Below, piece by piece: positions 9,095-17,245 of a DNA stretch of 56,132 bases. The notes below the pieces were generated by a model. That model searched no databases and was not told where the DNA came from. It saw nothing but the letters and a program-made list of their open reading frames with translations. Both the position numbers and the translations under genes were made by a program. The stretch comes from an uncultured Clostridia bacterium. Its GTDB lineage: Bacteria; Bacillota; Clostridia; TANB77; CAG-508. The DNA lies in the NCBI GenBank assembly GCA_944392945.1, contig CALXYJ010000008.1, positions 1 to 56,132 of the forward strand. The letters are read 5' to 3'. Position 1 is the first letter of the stretch. Each line of letters starts with the position of its first letter.

Positions 9095-10708
9095 TTAATT
9101 AGTTGATGGATTTATATTTCCATCTTGTATATCTTTAATCGTTGCTTCTAAAACAGGTTTCATCTTAGTATTAGAAATACCAACCTTTTTATAAGCATCT
9201 TTCATTTTGTATATACTTTGAGCAAAAGTTCTTTCTGAATCTGTAGAATAATCACTTGCTCTATATTGTTTATTACTTAATACTTTTCCTATAATAGTAT
9301 TAGCTTTTTGTCTTGTTCGTGTATCAGTTGGATCTAAGCCTCTAGCTTGAACCCAATCGTAAAAAGCTGTTGCCATCTCTTCTTGAGGTTGTTGAACAAT
9401 TTGTTCATTCTGTGCCATCTGAGCAGAATCTCTAGCAGCTTGTTTATCTGCTGCATTATGCCATGCATTACCAGAAATATTTCCAACGGCTGTACCAAGT
9501 GCTCCACCTATTGCACCACCCTTTACAGGGTCTTTAGCAGCACCCATACCCATAGCAGCTCCAGCAATACCTACAGCCAACTTTGCATTTAATCCCAACA
9601 ATTTTCCTGCTTTAGTATTTGCTAATCTTTTAGCTGGTGCTGTAACTTTATTAGCTGCATCTTTAGTTGCAGTTACACCTGTTTTAACGGCATCTCCAAC
9701 TTTTCTAGCTGCAGAAACAGGTGCTTGTAATACTCCATAATCTCTTTTTACTTTTGGGATTCTAGATGTCTGAGTACCTTCAACAGGTCCAGCTGCTTTA
9801 GCTCCATCAGAAGATCCTCCACCAGAAGATCCTCCGCCACCAGAAGATCCTCCACTCTTTTTACCAATTTTTCCTAAAGCATTACTTACAGTACTTGCAA
9901 CAGCTAATGTTGTAAATGCACTTCCTAAATTATGAGCATGTTCAAAACTAAATATAGCTCTTACTATATCTTCTGCTTGATGAATAAATAAAATCATTAC
10001 TATACCTAATATTGCTGATCCCATAGTAAGGTTTGTCATTAAATCCCATGCAGTTATTGCAAACACTAAATAAATTAAACATTGGAAGGGTTGTATTAGA
10101 ATTGTATAAACAAATTCTTTTATCCATTTATCTAGTGCTTGAGATTTATTATCTCCCATCTTGTCTATTGAATAAGTTACAGTTACAATTGGAGAAATTA
10201 TTATTAGAAACGCCACTGTAAGCATACGTTTTATATAGAATATTAAGAAAGATATTGTAACTCCAACTAAAATACAAAATACAAGTGCTGATCCCATACC
10301 TTTTGAAAATCCTATAGAAAAAGCTCCATTTCTAAAATAGTCTATTATACTAGCAGAATCTACACTACTTGCAGATTGTCTCGCACCATCCATAATAGAT
10401 ACTAGTGCATTATTACAGTTGATCGTAAATATAATTATATATTGCAATAAAAATACTAAAATAAAACTTACAACCCAATCTTTCAGCATTGCTTTATATT
10501 TTGCTTCTTCTGATGCAACTGTAGATATTGCCATCCTAATACCAACATATATCAAAATTACAAGTAAAATTGCTATTGCCAAATTTCTTAGTGCATAATA
10601 CCAAACAGCTATATTTTCTCTAATTGTTAATATATTTCCTGTTACGCTAAAATCAAAGAAATTAATATCTGTAATTGGAATTTGATTAAATAAAATATCT
10701 TCTGGTCC
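9095..10708 (-). CDS. VirB6/TrbL-like channel protein, C-terminal part after a frameshift
   Basis: This open frame has no start codon of its own at the true beginning. It continues the protein begun at 10994 once a single base (around 10709) is skipped. The first residues, GPEDILFNQIPITDINFF, align with the matching part of the other two VirB6-like proteins in the operon. Several membrane helices follow (about 50-230), then a Gly/Ser-rich linker, a basic stretch, a glycine-zipper segment (about GIAGAAMGMGAAKD...GGAIGGALG) and a helical cytosolic tail. The restored protein would be 632 residues. The TTG at 10582, which a gene finder might choose, lies in the middle of a conserved membrane segment and is not a credible start. 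VirB6 proteins form the polytopic inner-membrane part of type IV secretion channels. Confidence 0.85.
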   Translation of the reverse strand, partial: GPEDILFNQIPITDINFFDFSVTGNILTIRENIAVWYYALRNLAIAILLVILIYVGIRMAISTVASEEAKYKAMLKDWVVSFILVFLLQYIIIFTINCNNALVSIMDGARQSASSVDSASIIDYFRNGAFSIGFSKGMGSALVFCILVGVTISFLIFYIKRMLTVAFLIIISPIVTVTYSIDKMGDNKSQALDKWIKEFVYTILIQPFQCLIYLVFAITAWDLMTNLTMGSAILGIVMILFIHQAEDIVRAIFSFEHAHNLGSAFTTLAVASTVSNALGKIGKKSGGSSGGGGSSGGGSSDGAKAAGPVEGTQTSRIPKVKRDYGVLQAPVSAARKVGDAVKTGVTATKDAANKVTAPAKRLANTKAGKLLGLNAKLAVGIAGAAMGMGAAKDPVKGGAIGGALGTAVGNISGNAWHNAADKQAARDSAQMAQNEQIVQQPQEEMATAFYDWVQARGLDPTDTRTRQKANTIIGKVLSNKQYRASDYSTDSERTFAQSIYKMKDAYKKVGISNTKMKPVLEATIKDIQDGNINPSTN

Positions 10709-10717
10709 GGATATCTA
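10686..10717 (-). other. frameshift window in the third VirB6-like gene
   Basis: The upstream frame ends at TAA (10686-10688) and the downstream frame opens after a TAG at 10715-10717, so the shift must fall between them. The sequence there reads GAT ATC CGG ACC in the upstream frame; removing one C (10709 or 10710) gives GAT ATC GGA CCA and restores a continuous VirB6-like protein. The Arg codon CGG at the junction is unusual for such an AT-rich gene set. Confidence 0.85.
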
Positions 10718-10994
10718 TATCAAAGTTTCCTCCTGCCGCACTAGCAATTCCTCCAACAATAGATCTAACAATCTCCCCAAATACTACCAGCAATATCCTT
10801 AATGGATATGTTAAAATTCCTACAACACCATCTGCAATTCCACCAATACCACTATCTGAACTATCCATAATAGCTTGTTCCTGATCTTGTTGAGGTGTTG
10901 CAAAAATCTCATATGTCATATTGGGTATTATAAAATTTAAGAGTAGTATCATGCATAAAGTTATACTAATACTTTTTACAATTTTTCCTTTCAT
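10686..10994 (-). CDS. VirB6/TrbL-like channel protein, N-terminal part before a frameshift
   Basis: A frame of 102 codons with a signal-like hydrophobic N-terminus (about residues 6-25), a short acidic stretch and a second hydrophobic, Gly-rich helix (about 55-88). It has the same layout as the N-terminal regions of the VirB6-like proteins at 11016 and 16017. The last residues, after the Ile at codon 95, are out of frame. The start ATG has AGGAAGGGG upstream. It is not a separate small protein: the homology with its paralogues continues without a gap in the frame that starts at 10708. Confidence 0.85.
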   Translation of the reverse strand: MKGKIVKSISITLCMILLLNFIIPNMTYEIFATPQQDQEQAIMDSSDSGIGGIADGVVGILTYPLRILLVVFGEIVRSIVGGIASAAGGNFDIDIRTRRYFI

Positions 10995-11015
10995 AGTATT
11001 CCCCTTCCTAAATAC

Positions 11016-14000
11016 CTATTGATTTTCAATATAATTTAAACTCTTCAAAACTTGTTTCAAATTACTTTCTCCAGTTTTTGAATTTCTGTATAAATAACTA
11101 TTTTTGCTTTTACCTTTACCATAATTTATACCAAAATTTCTGTCTTCTCTTTGAAGCTTTTTCATATTAGAAACTAGATTTTGCATTTCGTCAGAAACTC
11201 TTTCTGATGCGTCATGACTATCTAAAGTATCCTCTAATATATTTTTTAATCTATCTTTGTCTAGTTTTCCATCTTTATTTTGTTTGTCAAAACTTGTATT
11301 AACATCTGTTTTTATTTTTTGGATGACATCTTCTACTTGATTTTCAGAAAGACTTGCATTATTTGTTGATATATTACTTCTAAAATAATCATGCATATTA
11401 TCCAATACTTTACTTACATCTTCTCTTCCAAAGGTTACCTTCTTTTCATCTTTAGAGAATTGATCTACTTTATCTGATACTCTAAATATTTTATCTACTG
11501 ATTGCTCTACTTCCTTTTTAAATTTACTATCTGCTATCGCTTCAACAAATTTTTCATGTTTTTGTCTTGCAGGTGCTTCTGCATTATTTTCATTTATCAT
11601 TCTTTGAGCAACTCTTTGTCTAGTAGCATCATATGTATTTATAATTCTTTCTTCTAATTCTCTTGCATTTTTTATTCTCTTCATCTTAGAAGGTGCCATT
11701 CTAATATCTTTTATTTCTTTTTCTTTTGAATTATATATTTCTTTAGGAGTACCTGTCACTACTGATACTTGTGCTCCAACAACTTCTGTAGCTTTCTTTC
11801 CTGCTCCTAAAGTTACTTTAGCTCCTGCTTTAAAAGGTGTTAACGCTACTTTTCCTACTTTTCCAGCTGTTACTGCAATTCCTTTTGAAACATATTTTAC
11901 TTTTTCAGCAGAATCTCTTTGATCTAATTCTTGTTTGATTCTTACAGCTTTTCTATATGGTGCTAAAACTTTTTGTTTTGCACTTAGTTTATATTCTTTT
12001 GCCATATATTTTACTTTGCCTTTTATCGTTGGTTGTTGTTTTCTTTCTTCTCTTCTTCTTTCTTGTATTGCATTTTTAGCTATTACTTTTTCATTTCTCT
12101 TTATTGTTTTTTGATTCTTTTTCTCTATTTTTGCATTCTTCTTCTCTATTTTTGCATTTTTCTTTGCTATTTTCTTTGCTCCTCTTATATCTTTAGTCTT
12201 TCTTCTTCTTTCTACTAAATTTCCTGTTGCATCTGCTGCATTGGCAAGAGCTAAATCTTCATAACCTGTAACCATCAAAGGCACTGCTGTAGCTATTTTT
12301 CCATAATCTACTAGATTTTTTATTGGAGCTACTGCTGAACTTCCTAAAACTTTAGCACTTCTTGCAAATCTTTTACCAATCCATTCTTCTGACATTCTAT
12401 TTGCTAGATCATTTGATAATTGTCTTTTCTTCTGTCCTGGTCTAAATATTCTTGATGCTACATTTCTCTTTAATTTACCTGGTCTTATTTGACCTGTAAC
12501 TGCATTTACATTTTTAATTGCAATATTATCCATTCCTATAGATTTTAAATAAGCATATCTTTTTTGTCTACTAGGTGTTGCTTTAACCCCAAATAAGAAA
12601 TCTCTTGCTCCTTTATATGTACCTACTGCTAATTTCTTTGCTCCTCTTGCAAATACTCCAATTGCGTATAACTTTCCAAATAATTCCTCTCTTGGATCTG
12701 AATTTAATATTGATCCCAATGTACTGTGTCCGCTTCCTATCATTCCAAATATTCCAAAGAATATATTTCCAGCTTTTGTCATAAAGTTTAGTACAATTAA
12801 AGATAACACTATTCCTCCAATTGATTGCTCTGTTAATTGTAATATAACTTGTACAAAACAAACATATATTAATGCATGTACTCCTTGAACTAATACAATT
12901 AATGTATAATCTTTCATCCATCTAGAAAAGCTCTTTGATTTTCCAGTGGTAATCTTTGAAATCGCATATACAACTCCCATCGCCGGTGCCATTACAGTCA
13001 ATATTGCAACTGATAATACTCTTTTTAAATATATGTAAAAATACTTTAACATTAAAATTACTAAAGCAATATACAAAACTGTTCCAATTGCTCCAGAAGA
13101 AAGTTTTATCTCATAAGCCTTTGTTCTAACTGTCTCATACATACTAGCTTCGGCAGCTGTTCCACTTCCTCCTTGTGCTGCATCTCTCATCCATCCTACT
13201 ATAGTATCATTTATGTTTAATATTAATATTAAATAATAATTAATAAAGAAAATTATTATAAATCCTACTAACCAGTTTACAAGCATCATTTTATATTCAG
13301 CTTTTTCTGATGCAACTGTAGCAATTGCCATTCTAATACCTAAGTAGATTAATATTAATAGCATAATAACTATTGCTATATTTCTTAATACATAATACCA
13401 TTGTGCAATATTTGTTCTAAGTAATGAAAGTGAACCATCTGATTTTAATTGTGCACCAGCTGCAGTATCTGTAAAGAAATTTACATCCAATAAAGGAACT
13501 TGTCCAAAAATTATAGTTTCTATTGTTAGTTTATCATCACCTTCTGGTTGTAACTCAGTTGATGTAGGGGTGTAATTAGAATTATTATCTAATAATCTTT
13601 CAGATGATGTTGCCTCTGGATTCTCAGTAACTGTTGGTGTTGTTACAACTGCTTCCTCACCAGTAATATCATTAACAGCATTTGTAACAATATTTACGAG
13701 TATATTTGCAAAGCCAACTGGAACTATTCTTAAAACAGCAGTTATTAATCCTACTATGTAATCTATTAATTGTGATAATAAATTAAATAACCAACCAACC
13801 AAATCAGGTGTTGTTGTTCCACTAAATGCACCTTGTGCTAAACCCTGATAATAAAATTTATCTTCTGGATCTTCTTCTAAGTTATTATCTCTTTGAGTCT
13901 CTGTTGTAGTTGCTGGTAAAGTTCCTGTTGGAGTAACATCTACTGTACTTTTTAATCTAAAACATGCTTGGAACTCTCCTTGACCTTTGTGATCTCTAAC

Positions 14001-14504
14001 GTTCAGTGTATTTCCACGTGTACTTCCTGAGTTTAAGAATTTAAATGTTCCATCTCCATAATTTTCTGCAATCATCTCAACATGTCCTGCTCTTGTAGTA
14101 CCTCTATCTACAACTACTATATCTCCCGCTTGAGCTTCACTAAAACTTACTTCTTCCCAATATGGGCTTGCTCTTAGTCCACTTAAATTCTTTCTTGCCA
14201 TTGTCTGAAAATCATAGTTTAATAAATTTATACCTAAAAAATTTTGATATGCATACAAGACTCCTGTAGTACAACAAACATGGAATATTCCTCCGGCATC
14301 AAATGCTGCCGGCACAGTATTAGTATCATATGTAGATTTATCTCCATATTGATTTATAAAAGACTCATATTGCTGTGCCACATACATTCCTGCTGCTGTA
14401 CTATAGCCTTGTCCCCAAGAAGATGATGTTGCAGTAATTATTAAATAAAATATTAAGAATGAAATTATTAAATTTTTACAAATTCTTTTTATTTTTCTCA
14501 TCAT
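11016..14504 (-). CDS. fusion of an NlpC/P60-type hydrolase and a VirB6/TrbL-like channel with a long basic tail
   Basis: A protein of 1162 residues in three parts. First, after a signal or anchor helix (about 8-28), an extracytoplasmic domain (about 30-190) has the features of a papain-fold wall hydrolase: a Cys pair at 77-78 at the start of a helix (HVCCTTGVLYAYQ) and a His at 141 (RAGHVEMIAE). Second, a polytopic VirB6/TrbL-like membrane region (about 355-590) has the signature GIRMAIATVASEKAEY, shared with the other two VirB6 proteins here. Third, a cytosolic tail of about 560 residues is rich in Lys/Arg/Glu, with a repeated AKIEKKN unit near 775. The start could equally be the adjacent ATG at 14501; AGGAG lies just upstream. 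In conjugative systems the wall hydrolase is usually a separate VirB1/CwlT-like protein, so the fusion is notable. It probably opens the wall where the channel assembles. Confidence 0.85.
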   Translation of the reverse strand: MMRKIKRICKNLIISFLIFYLIITATSSSWGQGYSTAAGMYVAQQYESFINQYGDKSTYDTNTVPAAFDAGGIFHVCCTTGVLYAYQNFLGINLLNYDFQTMARKNLSGLRASPYWEEVSFSEAQAGDIVVVDRGTTRAGHVEMIAENYGDGTFKFLNSGSTRGNTLNVRDHKGQGEFQACFRLKSTVDVTPTGTLPATTTETQRDNNLEEDPEDKFYYQGLAQGAFSGTTTPDLVGWLFNLLSQLIDYIVGLITAVLRIVPVGFANILVNIVTNAVNDITGEEAVVTTPTVTENPEATSSERLLDNNSNYTPTSTELQPEGDDKLTIETIIFGQVPLLDVNFFTDTAAGAQLKSDGSLSLLRTNIAQWYYVLRNIAIVIMLLILIYLGIRMAIATVASEKAEYKMMLVNWLVGFIIIFFINYYLILILNINDTIVGWMRDAAQGGSGTAAEASMYETVRTKAYEIKLSSGAIGTVLYIALVILMLKYFYIYLKRVLSVAILTVMAPAMGVVYAISKITTGKSKSFSRWMKDYTLIVLVQGVHALIYVCFVQVILQLTEQSIGGIVLSLIVLNFMTKAGNIFFGIFGMIGSGHSTLGSILNSDPREELFGKLYAIGVFARGAKKLAVGTYKGARDFLFGVKATPSRQKRYAYLKSIGMDNIAIKNVNAVTGQIRPGKLKRNVASRIFRPGQKKRQLSNDLANRMSEEWIGKRFARSAKVLGSSAVAPIKNLVDYGKIATAVPLMVTGYEDLALANAADATGNLVERRRKTKDIRGAKKIAKKNAKIEKKNAKIEKKNQKTIKRNEKVIAKNAIQERRREERKQQPTIKGKVKYMAKEYKLSAKQKVLAPYRKAVRIKQELDQRDSAEKVKYVSKGIAVTAGKVGKVALTPFKAGAKVTLGAGKKATEVVGAQVSVVTGTPKEIYNSKEKEIKDIRMAPSKMKRIKNARELEERIINTYDATRQRVAQRMINENNAEAPARQKHEKFVEAIADSKFKKEVEQSVDKIFRVSDKVDQFSKDEKKVTFGREDVSKVLDNMHDYFRSNISTNNASLSENQVEDVIQKIKTDVNTSFDKQNKDGKLDKDRLKNILEDTLDSHDASERVSDEMQNLVSNMKKLQREDRNFGINYGKGKSKNSYLYRNSKTGESNLKQVLKSLNYIENQ

Positions 14505-14516
14505 CTTCTCCTTTCT

Positions 14517-15995
14517 TTACAATTCTATTTTTACATCTTTTCCATCATATGTTATTACTTTTGTATTATAATCAAAATTTGTTACATCAAAATTATCTTT
14601 ACCTTCTACAAGAGCTTTAGTAGTTCTTGTTTGAAGATTATATATATAAATACCTTGATTTCTTATACTATATATAAAATTATAATCATCATACCAATAT
14701 GTTTTATCTGCAAAAATATCTTTACTTATTTCGCAATCAGGATAATTTTCATTTAATGAAACAAATCTTATATTATGTTCTTTTCCTTCATTATTAAAAT
14801 CACCTAATACTAAAAATTCTATACTTTGTCCTTCATCCATTGAATATCCCGAATTTTTTGACATATTTCTTTTTATATCCTGTTCTATTATCAAACTTTC
14901 ATTTTGTTTATAATATAATTGATAATAATCCTCTTTATCTTGTGCTAAATTTCCTTTATATTCACTATATATTTGAATTCCATCCAAACTATCGTTAGTA
15001 TTACAAATCTTAACACCTTTTAATGGATACCAAATTTCGCATCTACTTTCATCATAATTATAATAAGAATAATCTGGCCAAATGTCTGTTAGTGTATTTA
15101 CAAAATTTATAAAATCTTTTTTCTCATTATAATTTTCTAATAATTCCTCAAAGCTTGTATAATCATATTCAATTTTTGGATAAACTGAAATTTCTGTTTC
15201 TGAAAAACAAATATATATATCTTTTGTCATATATTCAATAGTACTTTCTTGCTCTACATATCCATCTCCAAGTTTTTCTTTTATTTCATCCAAACTATCT
15301 CCAACTTTTATATCATCTATTACTGGATTTTGATATTTATCTGTAAACACTATATTAAATAATGTATTATATATTGATCTTACTCTATATCCATTATCAA
15401 AATATATATCATAATTTTCAAAAGTACTTGTTTTTGTTCCAAAACTTATATTTTTAGTATTCCAATTATTTTGTAATAATAGCGAAAGTACTTGGTTTAA
15501 TTTAACATCTATCTCTGGCAATTCCAAATTATTTTCTTTATTTCTATCAGAAACTAGCTTATTAAAATATTCTGAAGATTCTGTTCCATTTATTGTAACT
15601 TTATTTACTGTTTCTCCATAACAATTAACCGCGATAGTTAACTCTTTTGATTCATCTATTAATCTAAAATTCTGATATTTTAAATAATTTGCAATTCCAG
15701 TTATAACTACATCATAATATGGTTTTTGAGATCTTTCATCTTGATATGGGCTATATTTAAATTCCAAATATATATCTATTGCATATCCTGCTTCACTAGA
15801 TTCTCTAGATGAAATAAATCTACAATCACATCTTTCTACCATTTCTTGCAGTGATGTAATTTTTCCATCATTTTTTTCATCCACACTTCTTTTTACAGAA
15901 AGTGCTATACATAATATTATTAACAATATTAATGCTATACTTGTTATAAGTATAATCTTTCGCTTTTTAGATAATTTTTTTCTTTTCTTTTTCAT
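14517..15995 (-). CDS. hypothetical single-pass membrane protein of the secretion operon
   Basis: A protein of 492 residues. A very basic N-terminus (MKKKRKKLSKKRK) and one membrane helix (about 14-33) are followed by a large extracytoplasmic part rich in Tyr, Asp, Asn and Glu, largely beta-structured by pattern. The region around 225-275 (GDSLDEIKEKLGDGY) is like small repeats in some envelope proteins. I cannot name the family. It lies 21 bases from the start of the fused VirB6 gene and a similar distance from the previous VirB6 gene, and its AGGAGTG site is good. A structural role outside the membrane is the simplest guess. Confidence 0.75.
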   Translation of the reverse strand: MKKKRKKLSKKRKIILITSIALILLIILCIALSVKRSVDEKNDGKITSLQEMVERCDCRFISSRESSEAGYAIDIYLEFKYSPYQDERSQKPYYDVVITGIANYLKYQNFRLIDESKELTIAVNCYGETVNKVTINGTESSEYFNKLVSDRNKENNLELPEIDVKLNQVLSLLLQNNWNTKNISFGTKTSTFENYDIYFDNGYRVRSIYNTLFNIVFTDKYQNPVIDDIKVGDSLDEIKEKLGDGYVEQESTIEYMTKDIYICFSETEISVYPKIEYDYTSFEELLENYNEKKDFINFVNTLTDIWPDYSYYNYDESRCEIWYPLKGVKICNTNDSLDGIQIYSEYKGNLAQDKEDYYQLYYKQNESLIIEQDIKRNMSKNSGYSMDEGQSIEFLVLGDFNNEGKEHNIRFVSLNENYPDCEISKDIFADKTYWYDDYNFIYSIRNQGIYIYNLQTRTTKALVEGKDNFDVTNFDYNTKVITYDGKDVKIEL

Positions 15996-16016
15996 ATAAT
16001 CACTCCTATGTAAGCT

Positions 16017-17210
16017 CTATCTATGATGTAATTTTATTGAGCCTAATGAATTCATTATATGTGGTCTATTTCTAAGTCCAAATACATTTTTAACAACTTT
16101 CTCTGCTCTTGAAAGACCTGCAAAGAATAATATTGCTAAAACTGGTGCAACTTCAATTATTGCTCCTGCAGATACAATAATTACAGAATATATAATCGCA
16201 TGTATTGGTTGAATAAATATGTTAACCATAATATCACTAAACCATTTTTTAAAAGCTTGTGCTTCACCATCAGAAATAGAATCAATTGCATATGTTGCTG
16301 AAACCAGAGGTGATATAATTATCATAAATCCCATAACTAAAACCCTTTTAAAATATATTAAAAAGAATTTTAATTGATAATATATTATCATAAAATACAA
16401 TACAGAAATTGCTACATAATTCCATCCTTTAAATGATTTTAGCTTATAAACTACAGAATCGGCATCACTACTTGCTGTATCCATAGTTCCACCATTTCCA
16501 TATAATATTGCTAATTCTAAATTATCACTTGACTGTGGTAATATTTCTAATAAAGCATTAGATAAATTAATACCTATTATTAAAATCCAATTCATAACAA
16601 AAATTAAGCAAAATCCCAATACCCAATTTATTAACATCTTTTTATATTTAGCTTTATCTTCTGCAAGTGTTGAAATTGCCATTCTAATTCCAACATATAC
16701 TAAAATTAATAAAGAAATTACAATTGCTAAATTTCTAACACCACTATACCAAATAGCTACATTTGTTCTTATATCCTTTCCTGTTTGCGACCTTGCAGTA
16801 CTAGGATCTGAGAAAAAATCAATACTAAATAAATCATATTTATTATAAACTAAATCATAAATAGAAAATTCAATTGTATTTTGTCCGGGAGATTGCTCTG
16901 TATTAACAATAGTATTTAAAATAATACTTATAATAGTTGGAATATTATTAAGAAGCTTTGCTAATGCTGAAGCCGTTGCACCACCAAAACTTGGGGTGTT
17001 CTCTAACTTTTTAGTTTGTGATCCTCCTTCTGGATGTGCTGTTGCCTCACCATCATATAGCATATCATCAATAGTGTCTTCTGAAGTACCATTCATAACT
17101 TCTCCAAAACTTTCGGATCTACTCTCACTAGCATTTACAAAGCTATTTGGTAATATTAAATTAAATATACTTAAAATTATAAGTATTGAAAGTATTAATT
17201 TTTTTACCAT
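16017..17210 (-). CDS. VirB6/TrbL-like polytopic channel protein
   Basis: A protein of 397 residues. A cleavable signal-like N-terminus (to about residue 27) leads to an extracytoplasmic stretch, then an amphipathic or hydrophobic segment (about 80-105). The conserved VirB6-type core begins near 150 (TNVAIWYSGVRNLAIV, then GIRMAISTLAEDKAKY) with about six membrane helices to residue 385. It is the shortest of three VirB6-like proteins in the operon and lacks the long cytosolic tail of the others. VirB6/TrbL proteins form the inner-membrane conduit energised by VirB4. The ATG has GAGGGAG upstream. It lies 35 bases after the VirB4 gene. Confidence 0.88.
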   Translation of the reverse strand: MVKKLILSILIILSIFNLILPNSFVNASESRSESFGEVMNGTSEDTIDDMLYDGEATAHPEGGSQTKKLENTPSFGGATASALAKLLNNIPTIISIILNTIVNTEQSPGQNTIEFSIYDLVYNKYDLFSIDFFSDPSTARSQTGKDIRTNVAIWYSGVRNLAIVISLLILVYVGIRMAISTLAEDKAKYKKMLINWVLGFCLIFVMNWILIIGINLSNALLEILPQSSDNLELAILYGNGGTMDTASSDADSVVYKLKSFKGWNYVAISVLYFMIIYYQLKFFLIYFKRVLVMGFMIIISPLVSATYAIDSISDGEAQAFKKWFSDIMVNIFIQPIHAIIYSVIIVSAGAIIEVAPVLAILFFAGLSRAEKVVKNVFGLRNRPHIMNSLGSIKLHHR

Positions 17211-17245
17211 TTATTCTCCCTCTTAATAATATCCATCATTGCTTA

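Noticed and set aside
10582..10582. TTG at 10582 as a real start of a 495-residue protein
   Set aside because: It lies inside a conserved VirB6 membrane segment, has no ribosome site, and homology continues upstream of it.
12613..12921. A 102-codon minus-strand frame within the fused VirB6 gene
   Set aside because: It overlaps the strongly supported gene in another frame and encodes a Cys/Arg/Ile-rich sequence typical of a shadow frame.
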